DNA from: Datura wrightii | Taxonomy: Eukaryota > Streptophyta > Magnoliopsida > Solanales > Solanaceae | Assembly: GCA_035772735.1 (NCBI GenBank) | Contig: JASDFA010000007.1 | Location: forward strand, 40,144,501-40,208,500 | Length of the DNA stretch: 64,000 nucleotides | Direction: 5' to 3' | In this document: piece after piece, positions 21,413-33,420 of the stretch | Position numbering within the stretch: the first letter of the stretch is position 1 | Layout: each line of letters starts with the position of its first letter | Notes under the pieces: generated by a model | The model's database searches: none | Seen by the model: the letters and a program-made list of their open reading frames with translations, nothing else | Told to the model about the DNA's origin: nothing | Made by a program: the position numbers and the translations under genes

Positions 21413-24272
21413 CCCATAGAGGTAATGCCTCCATATCTTCAAAGCAAACACTACCGCTGCCAATTCAAGGTCATGAGTCAGATAGTTTTTCTCATGCACC
21501 TTGAGCTATTTGGAGGAATACGCAATCACCTTACCCCGCTGCATCAGAACACAACTAAGGCCAACTTTAAAAGCATCAAAATAGACTACAAACCCATATG
21601 TTCCTTCTGGTAAGGTCAAAACTGGAGCTGTAGTGAGTCGAGTCTTCAACTCTTGGAAGCTCTTGTTACATGTTTCTGACCACTGAAACTTCACCTTTTT
21701 CTGAGTTAGTTTAGTCAAAGGAGATGCAATAAAAAGAAAATCCTTCTAGAAATCATCGGTAATAACCAGCTAAACCCAAGAAACTTTTGATATCTATTGG
21801 GGAAGTAGGTCTTGTCCAGTATTTCACCGCTGCTATCTTTTGAGGATCTACTTGAATACCCTTACTTGAGACCACATGACCAAGGAAAGTCACAGGCTTT
21901 ATCCAGAAGTTGCATTTGCTGAATTTAGCGAATAACTGACGGTCTCTAAGAGTCTATAACACTATCCTCAAATGGTTAGTATGCTTCTCCCCATTTCTGG
22001 AGTATACCAAAATGTTGTCTATGACACAATAATGAACATGTCCAGATACTGCTTGAATACTCTGTTCAATAGGTCCATGAAAGCTACAGGGGCATTAGTT
22101 AGTATAAAGGACATAACCACAAATTCATAGTGACCATATCGAGTTTTAAAGGCTATTTTTGGTATGTCATATTCATGAGCCTAAGCTGATGATACCCCGA
22201 TCTGAGATCTACCTTGGAAAAAGAATTGGCTCCTTGAAGCTGATCAAACAAGTTGTTAATCCTGGGTAGGGGATACCTGTTATTAATTATAACCTTATTT
22301 AGTTGATGGTAGTTGATACACATTCTGAGATTATCATCTTTCTTTCGCACGAACAACACTGGAGCACCAATTGGAGAGATGCCGGTCCTGATGTAACCCT
22401 TATCTAAAAGGTCCTTTAGCTGTTCCTTCAACTCCTTAGGCTCAGTTGGATCCATTCTATAAGGAGGAATAGAGATGGGCTGAGTTTCTAGAAGAAGGTC
22501 TATGCCCAAGTCTATTTCCCGCTCGGGAGGGACTCTAGGAAGATCTTCAGGAAACACGTTAGGGAATTCGCTGACAACTGGAACTGACTGGATAGTTGGG
22601 ATCTCGGAGCTATAATCTTTGACCCAAACTAGGTGATATATGCACCCTTTTTTAATTAGCTTCCTTTCTTTGAGGTAGGAAATAAAACGACCCTTAGGCG
22701 CGCAACTACTACCCATCCATTCTAGAACTGACTCATTTGGAAACTAAAATCTGACAACTCTAGTTCTACAGTCGCTTGAGGCATAACCAGAGTGTAACCA
22801 ATCCATGCCAAGAATGAGGTTGAAATCGAACATGTCTAGCTCTACTAGATTAACTGGAATTATTTTACTCAATATTGAGACTTGGCAATTACTATATACC
22901 CGGCTAGCCTTAACGGACTCTCCAACGGGGGTAGAGACTGAGAATGGTTCTGAGAGGACTTCTGGACTGATTTTAAACTGAACTGCTATATAGGGAGTCA
23001 TGAATGATAATGTGTCTCCTGGATCTAGTAGGGCATACACATCTAGATGGAAGAGATGTAATATACCCGTGACCACGTCAGGTGAGCTCTCCTGATCCTG
23101 ACGAGAGGACAAAGCATAAAAGCTGTTTTGGCGCTAATCACCATCTGTACCTGAAGTGTTACCCTTCTGAGCTGGACGACCTGCTAGGGCTGTTGAAGTG
23201 GTAGACTGTGATTTCCCCCGTCCTGCTGATGGACACTCCTTTAGCCGATGACCTAGCTGCCCACATCCAAAGCAACCCTCTTTTCCTAGGAAGCATTCAC
23301 CTGGATGGTTCTTGCCACACTTAGGAAAAGCTAGGTAGTGGTTGCTAGCACTGAAACTCGGGGAACGAGAGCTAGATGCTCCACCCTTCCAATCCTTGCG
23401 GGACTGGAAAGAAGGGGCACTGACTGAGGTGGGTGCTGAAGTCCTCTGTTGCTGTTGTTGTGGGTGGCTACTGCCTCTGGACCTCTAGTGGCCATAATTT
23501 GATTGACCCGTTCTAACCCACTTGTTCTCCCGTTCCACATCTTTCAACTTTTCTGCCTTAATCTGCTGGGCATGAAAGATGAGGCTGGAGAGGTCAATGT
23601 CCTTTATGAGCATCGCGGTCCTGCACTCCTTAAGTACCAGTACCAGGTTTGATACTCCGTTGAAGAATTTAAGTGTGCGATCCCTTGGCTCGTCTACCAT
23701 CTCTAGAGAATACCTCGACAACTGAGTGAATTCCAATGCATACTCCTCCATAGTCCTGTTCCCCTGCTTCAAATTCATGAACTCTACAATCTTAGCCTCC
23801 CTCAACTCCCGGTGGAAGAATCTGTCTAGAAATGCTGTGGTGAACTCTTCCCACTCTACTGGTTCTTCTACTGTTGGTCTCCCTTCCTTCCACTGATCGT
23901 ACCAAATTTGAGACACCCCTTCAACTAGTAGGCAGCCAGATTAGCACTGTCCATGGAACTAACACCCATAATTTGGGAGATTTTCTGCACCTCATCTACA
24001 AACTCCTGTGGGTCCTCTCCCACCTTGGATCCATGGAAAGCTGGAGGGTTCATTCGGGTGAAGTCCGGAACCCTTGCAGCTGCTGCGGTCCCATTTGTAT
24101 TCACCGGAATCACCTGTTGGTTCACTTGGTTAGTCACTGTCTGATCCAACAATTGGATTTCCGCTTGGAATTCTATTGAGGACACTTGGTTGTCCTGAGG
24201 GGCTGTTGGAGCTGGTGGGGCAGGCCGATTGGCATTATCAACCCTTTTTCTATTTCCTCATTTTGGAGGCGT
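21413..24272 (-). pseudogene. chromovirus A gag, protease, RT (5' half)
   Basis: Minus strand. The gag start codon position (24272-24270) reads ACG where copies B and C have ATG. Capsid lies at about 24185-23485 (FTRMNPPAFHGSKVGEDPQ, WEEFTTAFLDRFF). Two zinc knuckles lie at about 23330-23238 (CGKNHPGEC and CFGCGQLGHRLKEC). Protease lies at 23112-22744 (LLDPGDTLSF, ILGMDWL). RT runs from 22716 downward (FPEDLPRVPPEREIDLGID, VLFVRKKDDNLRMCINY, KVDLRSGYHQLRL). At about 22035-22010 the catalytic motif reads IDNILVY, so the second Asp is lost, and the frame is also shifted there. The RT/RNase H junction is at 21718-21506. There are several stops, and the copy is dead. Confidence 0.85.
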
Positions 24273-24473
24273 GGTTTCACTGAAACGAATAAAGCATGAG
24301 TTAGGAGGACATTTCTGGAATTAAACTAATGCACCATAAGGAGTATGAACAAAAGAGAGTTTTCCTAATAACACCTCCTAGCCTCCCCGTCATAAGTGTG
24401 GCGCGCTTCACACTCATGAAAAGGATTCTACTTGACGTGGCTTTTAGACATCCTATGATACTCTAAACCTAGT

Positions 24474-24485
24474 GCTCTAATACCA
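24474..24485 (-). promoter_or_regulatory. primer binding site of chromovirus A
   Basis: The minus strand reads TGGTATTAGAGC, a one-base variant of the initiator tRNA-Met site TGGTATCAGAGC present in elements B and C and in the pararetrovirus. It lies four bases from the LTR end at 24490. Confidence 0.75.
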
Positions 24486-24489
24486 AGTT

Positions 24490-24862
24490 TGTCATGATCC
24501 GAGTCTACACCCTGGACAAGTCACGGTACTTGGTGCCATAAGTGACCCCAAGCTAACCCATAGTCTATCATTATACTGGTAAACTGAGAAAACATACGCG
24601 AAAGATTTATATAAACTAGTAATGTAATCAATACTGTTGAAAGTGTAAACATCACTGAAAACAATACTACACATCTGTGTATGAAAGCCACTACTAACTG
24701 ATGAGTTGCTAGGACAAGCCCCTAGCTAACTCTATAGTCTGATTGAAAAGAAACTAACTAAAAGGCAAATAACGTCCTCGGAAGATGAGGTCTCACCAAA
24801 ATGGACTGCTGCTATTGGAATCATCAAGAGGAACTACTAATGATGCTGGGACTGAGAACCTG
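24490..24862 (-). repeat. 5' LTR of chromovirus A, truncated
   Basis: It matches 7274-7650 and stops abruptly at 24862 after gagaacctg, where the LTR of element B starts. The remaining 1.8 kb or so of this LTR is not seen elsewhere in the window, so it was lost or lies beyond B's missing end. Confidence 0.8.
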
Positions 24863-26131
24863 TGTAACACCCCAAAAATTTCTAAGAATGGACCCCAGAC
24901 TTAAAGAAAAAATTCAGAGGGAGAGTGGAAATTTCACCTCAGAATGAGTCGTGGTCAGACTCATGGCAAGCAGTCAATAGGTGCATTGAGGTTCAATTTC
25001 AACGGATGACCCAACGAGTCGTTAGGAAGGCAACGACCTGTTATGTGGTCGTAGGATGAATTCCACAGTCTCGAGGCAGTGGTGATTATGAGGGGAAGAT
25101 ACGAGTTGTCGTAGCAATTATAACTCATCGTGTTAGTCTTGGGATGCAAGAATAGGATTGTTTGGTTCAGTTACAATAGAAGGAGTCACGAGTGATTAAG
25201 TGAGCTAACGACTCATGTAGTCAGTCATCGGTAGATTCGAGGATTTTTTGAGAAAAGTTCTATTGCACTCCACGACTTGGCACCATGATTCGTTGTCAAC
25301 CCCAAGGCTCGTGGAGTGCCTCGTGGGGACTGACAACATGGATTTTCCTGCAAATTTTTAAGGGTATTTTCATAAAATTCTATGCTTCTAACTCCTAAAT
25401 TACGCCTTTTTGAGTACCATATGGGATGTTTTTAAGTGTTCCTCCTAGCCTAAACCTTCATTCCATCAAAAGACACTCTCAACCTCTTCTTCCTTCCCTC
25501 TCTCAAAAACTCAAGGATCACCTAGGGCTTCTTCAAGGGCTTCAAGGTTCAAGTTCAAGTGGGGGATTCCTTCTAATCAGGTATGTGGGTTTTCAACAAG
25601 GACCTCTTTTCATCCTTATGTCCCAATTTTTGTTACTAAAACCCAATCTCATTGATTGACTAGAAAGGCATGTTCTAGGGTTCGATTTATGGATGAATTC
25701 TCATATGCCTCCTATGAATTCTTAGACCCATTATGATTAATAGCCATGTATGCTTATAAATTACTTTCAAGATATCGAATTATGTACTTGATATGGGGAT
25801 AGCATGATTATAGAATTCTCACCATGAGTTAGCTTGGAATTTCAAATGGGACTTCATTTCTTACCTGCTCTTTTCATGAACTTATATCCATGTCTAAAGT
25901 ATAGGTAGATCGTATGGGTTCTCGCAAATCTAGAACATATATTATAATATATGTGTTGAAGCATGAATAGAACTTATGGAATTTGATGAATGTAAAGTAT
26001 GTACACGTTCTCACTATGATTTCAGTGAATATGTTTAAAGTATGACTTGAACATATGGAGCCTTCATAAAGATAGAATATATGCTATGTGCTATGAAGTA
26101 GAGATTGAAATGTAATTAACTTCTAGACCAA

Positions 26132-26480
26132 AGCATGATTAAGATCTTTCAGACTTTCGGGCTTGTTGATAGTAGAAAGTAGCCCTGATCAGATTTTAAA
26201 TGAATTCAATATTACGTAACTACTTGACCACCCAAATCTCTAATTTGTTGAAGAGCTTAGACTATATGAATGATTGCTAGATTGATATGTATAATTCAAT
26301 GTAAAAGTTTGTCAGGACTATGATTATATGAAATGATAAAGCATGAGAATGATCCTTTAGACTTTTGGGCTGGTTGTTAGTAGAAAGTAGTCTTAATCAA
26401 CTCTAGATGAATTCAGTATGATGTAGTTAGTTGAATGCTCATGTATCTGATTAGCTGAAGTGACTTAGGCTAGACGAATG
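26132..26480. repeat. tandem duplication of about 206 bp in LTR B
   Basis: The segment beginning near 26132 (agcatgattaagatctttca) recurs with many changes from about 26338. Both copies share cagactttcgggct-like and tagtagaaagtag segments. The second copy runs into the 40-bp array. Confidence 0.6.
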
Positions 26481-26516
26481 ACGTCAGACTAGTGACCTCC
26501 ATGTTCTAGTATAATC

Positions 26517-26752
26517 GGGACTCTCCATAGCCAAGAATATTTCCCTTAGTCAGTCAGGGACTCTCCATAGCAGAGAATGTTTCCCTTAGTCAGTCAGGGA
26601 CTCTTCATAGCTGAGGATGTTTTCCTTAGTCAGTCAGGCACTCTCCATAGCAGAGAATGTTTCCCTTAGTTAGTCAAGGACTCTCCATAGTAGAGAATGT
26701 TTTCCTTAGTCAGTCAGGGACTCTCCAAAGCAGAGAATTTCTCCCTTAGTCT
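26517..26752. repeat. 40-bp minisatellite, six copies, in LTR B
   Basis: Exact 40-base spacing: units start at 26517, 26557, 26597, 26637, 26677 and 26717. Core: gggactctccatagcagaga then atgtttcccttagtcagtca. Units differ by one to five bases, so the array is diverged. Confidence 0.92.
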
Positions 26753-27526
26753 ACGATATCAGTTCAGCTCAACTCGTATAATTTTAGATTTCAGTTAAAA
26801 TTAGTTTAGCAAGATTCAAACTCAATTATCATTAGATAGTCAGTACAGTATATGATATTAGTTACCACTTCAATTCTCAGTATATGTACAACACATGACC
26901 CTTATGCATCACTTTGATTATACTTCAGTAAATGTTTTCAAGTAAAAGCTTCATGTTAATACATATATATATATCTCAGATAGGATCATTGTGTTTCAGT
27001 TCTGTTATATGTTCAGTGATGCATTCAGTTTACTTCCCTCTTGTACACTTGCACGTTTAGTTTACTTACGCTTCCCGCATACTTAGTACATTTCAAGTGT
27101 TGACCGCATACTTTATGTGCTATATCATTTCATGATATAGATTCAGATTTCCAGACTCATCAATGTGATTAGATACGTTCCATCCCCATCTCAGCTGCTT
27201 GTGGTGAGTCCTCAACTCTTGAGGATGCGATTTATGTTTTCTATTTCATGTTTCAGTTTTCAGACTTTAGGAGTTAGCTGGGGGCTTGTCCCAACAACTC
27301 ATCGGTGTAATAGAGGATTTCAGACTTGTGTAAACAAATTCAGTTTATGTATAAGAGTTTTATTAGATTATGTCTTATGTATCAGTTAGCTTCCACTTAG
27401 TTATGATTCTGTTAGTTGTTTTCTTGTTAATGTTATGCTATGATCATGCAATGGGTCGACTTGGAGCCTCTCGGGGTTCCTTATCCTGTGTCTCGATCCG
27501 GGCCTATGTTCAGGTCGTAACAAACT

Positions 27527-27538
27527 TGGTATCAGAGC
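27527..27538 (+). promoter_or_regulatory. primer binding site of chromovirus B
   Basis: TGGTATCAGAGC, complementary to the 3' end of initiator tRNA-Met, four bases after the LTR end. Confidence 0.8.
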
Positions 27539-27960
27539 AATAGGTTTAGAGTGTCCTAGGGTGTCTGAAAGCCGCGTTAAGTAGAGCCTTCTTCATGGGT
27601 GTGAAGCGCACCACACTTATGACGAAGAGGCTACGATACGTTTTAGAAATATTTCATTTTCTTAATGATTCTTATGGTGTGTAGAGTATGAAAGACTAAT
27701 AGTTTCTCTCCTGACTTGTGCTTTACGCGCTCGCAGATAATGCCTCCCAGATGAGCGAATGGAAAAAGAAATGATAATGGGCGCCAGCAAGCCCCACCAG
27801 CCCCAGCGAACCCGATGGGCGACCATGTTAGTCATGCCGAGTTTAGGGCAGCCTTTCACATGTTGGCGCAGGCCATGACTGCCCAGATTAAATGGTAGAT
27901 GATGGATCATAAGTGAATAGACTTCAGTATGGTTCCATAGGCCATTTAGTAGTTCTGTAA
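27539..27960 (+). pseudogene. chromovirus B leader and start of gag, truncated
   Basis: The leader is similar to that of element C (taggtttagagtgtcctagg; gtgtgaagcgcaccacactt). The gag ATG is at about 27739 with MPPR followed by a stop, then about 50 codons of gag-like sequence (PPAPANPMGDHVSHAEFRAA). Recognisable gag ends at about 27920-27960, just before the pararetrovirus sequence. The rest of the element is not in the window. Confidence 0.7.
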
Positions 27961-28009
27961 GTAATGCGACGTCATAGCTCTGTAATCACTCTATAGCCCC
28001 GTAAATAGC

Positions 28010-28984
28010 TAAGATAGAGAGCATTTTACAAAATTGGAATATCCCAAAGGAACGTTTTGAAAAGGTATATAAGACTGGACACTTTAATTTTATTAAAAAT
28101 TATAATATTAAAACCTCTGAATCTACGGTCGCTATTAATAAATCTATTGAGACTGTTAAACTATTAGCAGCTGAAGACATTAACAGATATAGGAAAAACT
28201 ATAAGTTTCTCCACATAAGACTTGTGTAGGTCGCGGTTAAACCGTTGTATCGATTAGGCTTAGACGTGCCTATATGTCTTCTATTAAGAGACAATAGGCT
28301 AATAAACTTTGATGATTCATTATTAGCAGTATTACAAAGTAACCTAGCTAATGGCCCGGTATATTTTAACTGTTATCCCAATTTTTCTATAGATATTAAT
28401 GATCAAAATATTATGGATACCCTAACATTAAATGTTAAACAAAAAACATGAATAGCAAAGAAAATACAAGAGAAATAGCCATAATATATAGGGTATATTA
28501 CAGGCTAATGAAAACTACCCTAGCTCCAAAAGCAAAAATAGTAAGTAACAAAGGGGTTACCATGCTTATGGAAGCCATTCACAATCACAACAATATTTTC
28601 GTCCCAAAAATGATAAAATGGGATGATGTGTTAGTAAAGGATAATTGGCATTTTGACTCCACAACGGAGCCAGAAATTGAGGAAGAAAATTCAACCATTG
28701 AGCAGGTAATACAATTTCCGGATGGATCTATAGATTTAAAATTTCTAAGATCCCAATCCTTTAGTCATGCTTCTTCAAGTAAAAGAATGTCCTTTTTGAG
28801 ACCTTCATTTTCAAAAGCGCTAGAAGAAAAGGAGGTAACACTTGAAGACGTAGAGAAAAAACTAAAGGGAGTACATTTCTCTGAAACAATTCCTAAGGTT
28901 GAATATGAACCTAGAATTGCAAAAAGAACAAGTCCCACAGCTAGTGAGATGCTAGAAGTAAGAGACTCTTTATGCATGATTTAG
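28010..28984 (+). pseudogene. pararetroviral movement protein region, broken
   Basis: The reading frame from about 28015 shows features of the 30K movement-protein superfamily: a conserved core around 28205-28260 and a GPVYF segment near 28350. The protein would move virus between cells through plasmodesmata. Breaks: an in-frame TAG at 28227-28229, and a change of frame at the A-run near 28440-28447, where the second open part starts (28448-28984, 178 codons). That part is followed by an acidic/serine-rich stretch and then a stop. No clear start codon is visible at the left end, so the N-terminus is probably missing. The family call is firm; the exact boundaries are not. Confidence 0.75.
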
Positions 28985-29519
28985 ATCTGATGAGGAGTTC
29001 GAACCAGACTTTGAATATCTAGATAAACTCTGGTTAGATTTAGAAAATAGCATAAAAAGGCAATGGTATGCAGAAAAATATTCACTAAAGGAAAGATTAT
29101 CCTTTAGAAAAAAATGGTGCGCCGATATGAAAAGGATGAGATGCAATATAGAGTTCTTTAAATGGTTTGAGTATACAGGAAAATTGGATGATCAAAAGGA
29201 ATCATTGAGAATGATTGTTAATAAATGGCATACCAAAACTAAGATGGTTGAATCTGTAATTCCCCCACTAGAGGAAATTAGTTTACCAATAGATGGTAGA
29301 ATTATCACAGCTACACCTTTTAAAATTGATATAGTAGACACCCAAGGCGATCCTAAGAATAAAGATATAAATAGATTAATTCAACAAAACAATTACACTA
29401 ATCAATTACTATACATAGTCTCTAATCAGATCCTTAGGACTGATAATAAATCAACTTTCAAGGATAAACCTAGCCCTTCCTACAATAATAAAAAAATTAG
29501 AAACCCATCCAATATTTAA
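28985..29519 (+). pseudogene. pararetroviral linker between movement and coat protein
   Basis: Open in another frame from about 28987 to 29519, with ATG at 29127 (130 codons). It is rich in charged residues and Trp and has no catalytic motif. The frame then changes at an A-run (about 29488-29496) into the coat protein frame. In relatives with one long polyprotein this would be the region joining movement protein to capsid. The function is unknown. Confidence 0.55.
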
Positions 29520-31007
29520 ATTACCAGAATTTTCCAAAGTTAAATTCCCCAAATTTCAAGAAAAGTTTGACATCACAGATGATCTTATAAAAAAGATTAA
29601 TGAAAAATTAAAGGCTGAATTAAAATTAAAGAATGAATTAAAATTAAAGGATGAATTAAAAGATGATAAGGTCATAAGAACAATATCCGAAAAGTCTGAT
29701 AACGACATTAATAAGTTAAGCTCTAAATATTCCATCAAAAAGAATTATTATAATAAACCCTCATTCCCGGATATGCAGTATGAAGAAAATGAATTTTTAT
29801 CTCATACTTCACACTCTGGAAATGAAATTGCTGAATGGAATATTGATGGACTTGCAGAACATCAGATATACAACAAGTTACATGAAATGGGAATGGCCAT
29901 TACGGCCTATAAAATGAAAAACTGCACGGATAAACAAGCTGCCATTCTAATTATATTTGGATTTACAGGGACATTAAAATATTGGTGGGATAATTATCTC
30001 ACTGAAGATAATAGAAATAGTGTAACAAATGCTACAACCATCACTCAAGTTATTAAGACCGAATCTACAAGACAAACTTTTGAAAATCTATGCGTAGAAG
30101 ACGCCACCGTTACCTTAATTTATAGTATAGCAAAACATTTTATAGGAGAACCTCAACTTTTTCAAGATAGGAGTTTAGAAATACTATCCAACCTATCTTG
30201 CCTAAAGTTAGATGATTTTAGATGGTATAAGGATGTATTCCTCAACAAGGTTATGGTCAGAGAAGACTGTAGTCATGATTATTGGAAAGAAAAATTCATA
30301 AGTGGTTTACCAACATTATTCGCTGAAAAGGTTAGAATAAAATTAAAAGATAGATTTGATGGAAAAATTCCATATAGCCAATTAACCTATGGCGACCTTA
30401 TAAGTTTTATAAATGTCACAGGATTTGAATTATGTACAGATATGAAGCTTAAAAATCAACTTAAAAAGGATAATAAAATATCCAAAAGAGAAATAGGAAG
30501 CTTTTGTCAAGATTTTGGATACATCAAGTTGTCTGCCCCTTCAAAAGAGGCATCCAAGAAAATTAAAAGAAGACACAAGAACTATAAAAATAAATCTGAA
30601 AAACCCCATCATTATAGAAAAAGATATAAAAGGCACAAACGAGAAGCCAACAAAGGTGGCTTTCAAGGAAATAATGATAAGTGTTGGAATTGTGAAAAAT
30701 TTGGTCATAGGGCTAAGGATTGTAAGGTCCCTAATAAAAGGAAGGATAAGATCAATAGGTTAGAACTTGAGCCAGAAATAAAAGATAGGTTATATTCTAT
30801 TCTTGATGAATATGACAATAATTCTTCCCTTGAAGAAAGTTTCAGTGATGAAGACCAGCTTAATATAGCATATAGTTCTTACAATAGTAACTCAACTAAT
30901 CATTGTGGATGTACAGGAGCAATCTGCACCTGTGATAGCCACTCAGTAAATGTCATTACCAATAATAACAAGGAAATCTTCTTTGATATGATGAATATGA
31001 CATCTTA
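29520..31007 (+). pseudogene. pararetroviral coat protein region
   Basis: An open frame runs through about 29520-31007 (411 codons from the ATG at 29773). It begins with a repetitive Lys/Glu/Leu stretch (29600-29670) that may be coiled coil. The middle, around 29850-30450, is capsid-like (FGFTGTLKYWWDNY). A strongly basic tract (30550-30650) precedes a CCHC zinc knuckle at 30682-30723 (CWNCEKFGHRAKDC). An acidic tail and a second Cys cluster (CGCTGAICTC) follow. The basic arm plus CCHC fits packaging of the pregenomic RNA. It is the best preserved gene of this copy, without stops after 29520. Confidence 0.82.
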
Positions 31008-33420
31008 AAAGGAAATATTTAATAGAATTAAAAAATATAGTTCTTAACCAACAACATAACAAAGAAACAGTTGAGCCTTTTAATATGAAAAATGTACTAA
31101 ATAAATTTAAGAAAAAAGGTCTAATACAACAGTACAAGATCTTCAAACCGAATTATTACATATCAAAAATGAAGTGAAAGAAGTTAAGCAAAGACTTAAC
31201 AAGCTAGAAACAGATGCCCTTGCTAAAAACTATTAAATGAACTAGAACCAATGCAAGAATCTGAGTTGTATCAATCCGAACCAGGAGAAACATCTAAAGT
31301 AGATAAAGGTGAAGAAGAAGATGAGTTCTAGAAGGTAAATCAGGGGTAAAAACTATTGCAATAGTTAAAGCCCAGAGCTGGCATATACCTATCACATTGT
31401 TTATAAATAAAAATTATACTATTTACAAAATTGCATTATTAGACACAGGTGCAGACCAAAACTGCATTATTGAAGGAATAATCCCTACTAAGTACCTTGA
31501 AAAAAGTACAACGCGGTTATTCTCCGCGACAGGTGAAAGACTCAAAATGAATTATAAGCTACATAAGGCACACATATGCAATAATAGAATCTGCTTTATT
31601 AATGATTTTGTAATAACTAAAGATATAAATGAAGAAATAATATTAGGCACCCCCTTCATAACCCAAATAAAACCCTATGTCGCTGATTTAGACGGCATCC
31701 ACACCACTGCTCTAGGAACAGATATCATTTTTCCCTACCTAAATAATATGTCAAAAGAAGAAAGTGAATTTATAAAAGAAAAAACTATCTTTATGATAAA
31801 TCTGCTTTCCCAACAAATAAACTATTTAAAGGACGAGATAAAATTTAAACGGATTGAATCCGCTTTAAAAAATCCGAAGGTAGAAGCCAAAATTAAAAGC
31901 CTACAAGAATTCATAGAACGAGAAGTCTGTTCAGAATTTCCTAATGCCTTTTGGGATAGGAAACGCCATATTATTGAGTTACCATATATTGAGGGATTCA
32001 ACGAGAAGAATATCCCTACTAGGGCAAGACCTATTCAAATGAATCAGGAGTTAATGGAATATTGTAAAAAAGAAATCAATGATTTACTTGATAAAAAGAT
32101 TATTAGACCCTCCAAATCACCATGGAGTTGTTCAGGATTCTATGTCAATAATAGTGCGGAAAAAGAGAGAGGAGCCCCAAGGCTAGTCATTAATTATAAG
32201 CCCCTTAACAAAGTTTTAAAATGGATCAGGTATCCAATACCCAGTAAAAGAGATCTTCTTAAAAGAACTTATAAAGCTAACATTTATAGTAAGTTCGATA
32301 TGAAATCCGGATTTTGGCAAATACAGATAGCAGAAAAAGATAAATATAAAACAACTTTTTAATGTACCTTTCGAACAATATGAATGGAATGTAATGCCAT
32401 TCGGATTAAAAAATGCACCGTCTGAATTTCAGAATATAATGAACAACATATTTAATCCACATAGTCATATTTCTATAGTCTACATAGATGATGTTTTAAT
32501 ATACTCAGAAGATATTGATCAACACTTCAAACATATCCAGACCTTTTTAAAAGTTGTTAAGCAAAACGGATTAGTAGTAAGCGCTAAAAAAATTAAGTTA
32601 TTCCAGACTGCTATTAGATTCCTTGGTCATGACTTGTATCAAGGAACCTATAAACCCATTTTTAGAGCCATAGAGTTCTCATCCAAATTTCCAGATGAAT
32701 TAATTGATAAAACTCAGCTTCAGAGATTCTTAGGAAGTCTTAATTATGTTGCAGTTTTTATTCCAAATATTAGACAAGTTTTAAGCCCCTTTATTAGCGT
32801 CTTAAGAAGGATCCAGTCCCATGGGGATTAGAACAAACAAAGACAGTCCAAAAAATAAAATCAATAGTTCAAAAACTCCCGTGCCTAGGAATACCACATC
32901 CAGGGGCATTCATGATAGTAGAAACTGACGCCTCAGACATAGGATATGGAGGCATCCTTAAACAAAAAATCTCCCTAGAAAACCCCGAACAATTAGTAAG
33001 ATTCACTTCAGGAATCTGGAATAGTACTCAGAAAAATTACAGCACCATTAAAAAGGAAATTCTGGCTATAGTGCTATGTATCACAAAATTTCAAGACGAT
33101 CTAATAAATAAAGAATTTTTACTACGAGTAGACTGCAAAGCAGCCAAAGATGTTTTACAAAAAGATGAAAAAAATTTGGTTTCTAAACAAATATTTGCTA
33201 GATGATAGGCTTTGTTATCCAGGTTTGATTTTCAAATCGAGTTCATACAAGGAGAAAATAATTCTCTCCCAGATTTTTTGACTAGGGATTTCTACAGGGA
33301 ACTAAATGAGACCCGGAACACTAGGTATAAGGCCCTTGAGGCCTCTATTTTAGCCTTTCAAACCAGAAGAAATAATGAAAAGACCCTTCAAAGAGGAGGA
33401 AAAACCAAAACCAGAAAATA
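31008..33420 (+). pseudogene. pararetroviral protease, reverse transcriptase, RNase H
   Basis: A short coiled-coil-like stretch (about 31137-31200) comes first, out of frame. The aspartic protease has DTGAD at 31442-31456 and a flap/ILGTPF region near 31650. RT runs from about 31890; its catalytic YIDD is at 32481-32492. RNase H has TDASD at about 32924-32938 and ends near 33280 (LPDFLTRDF). These enzymes would copy pregenomic RNA into DNA. Breaks: a frame change at the T-run 32357-32361, another near 32815-32830, and two stops in a row (TGA 33203-33205, TAG 33206-33208). There is no integrase, as expected for the family. The catalytic residues are present, but the frame is dead as it stands. 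Confidence 0.88.

Larger units (their letters stand above)
24863..27522 (+). repeat. 5' LTR of chromovirus B (2660 bp)
   Basis: It starts TGTAACACCCC and ends GGTCGTAACA, followed four bases later by a tRNA-Met primer site, which fixes the right edge. The first 450 bases contain many acgactcgt-like motifs. A 40-bp minisatellite (26517-26752) and a duplication of about 206 bp (from about 26132) lie inside. It is non-coding; short ORFs in it are not supported. Confidence 0.85.

Noticed and set aside
26517..26752. CRISPR-like look of the regularly spaced 40-bp units
   Set aside because: The units abut with no unique spacers, in a plant LTR; it is a minisatellite.
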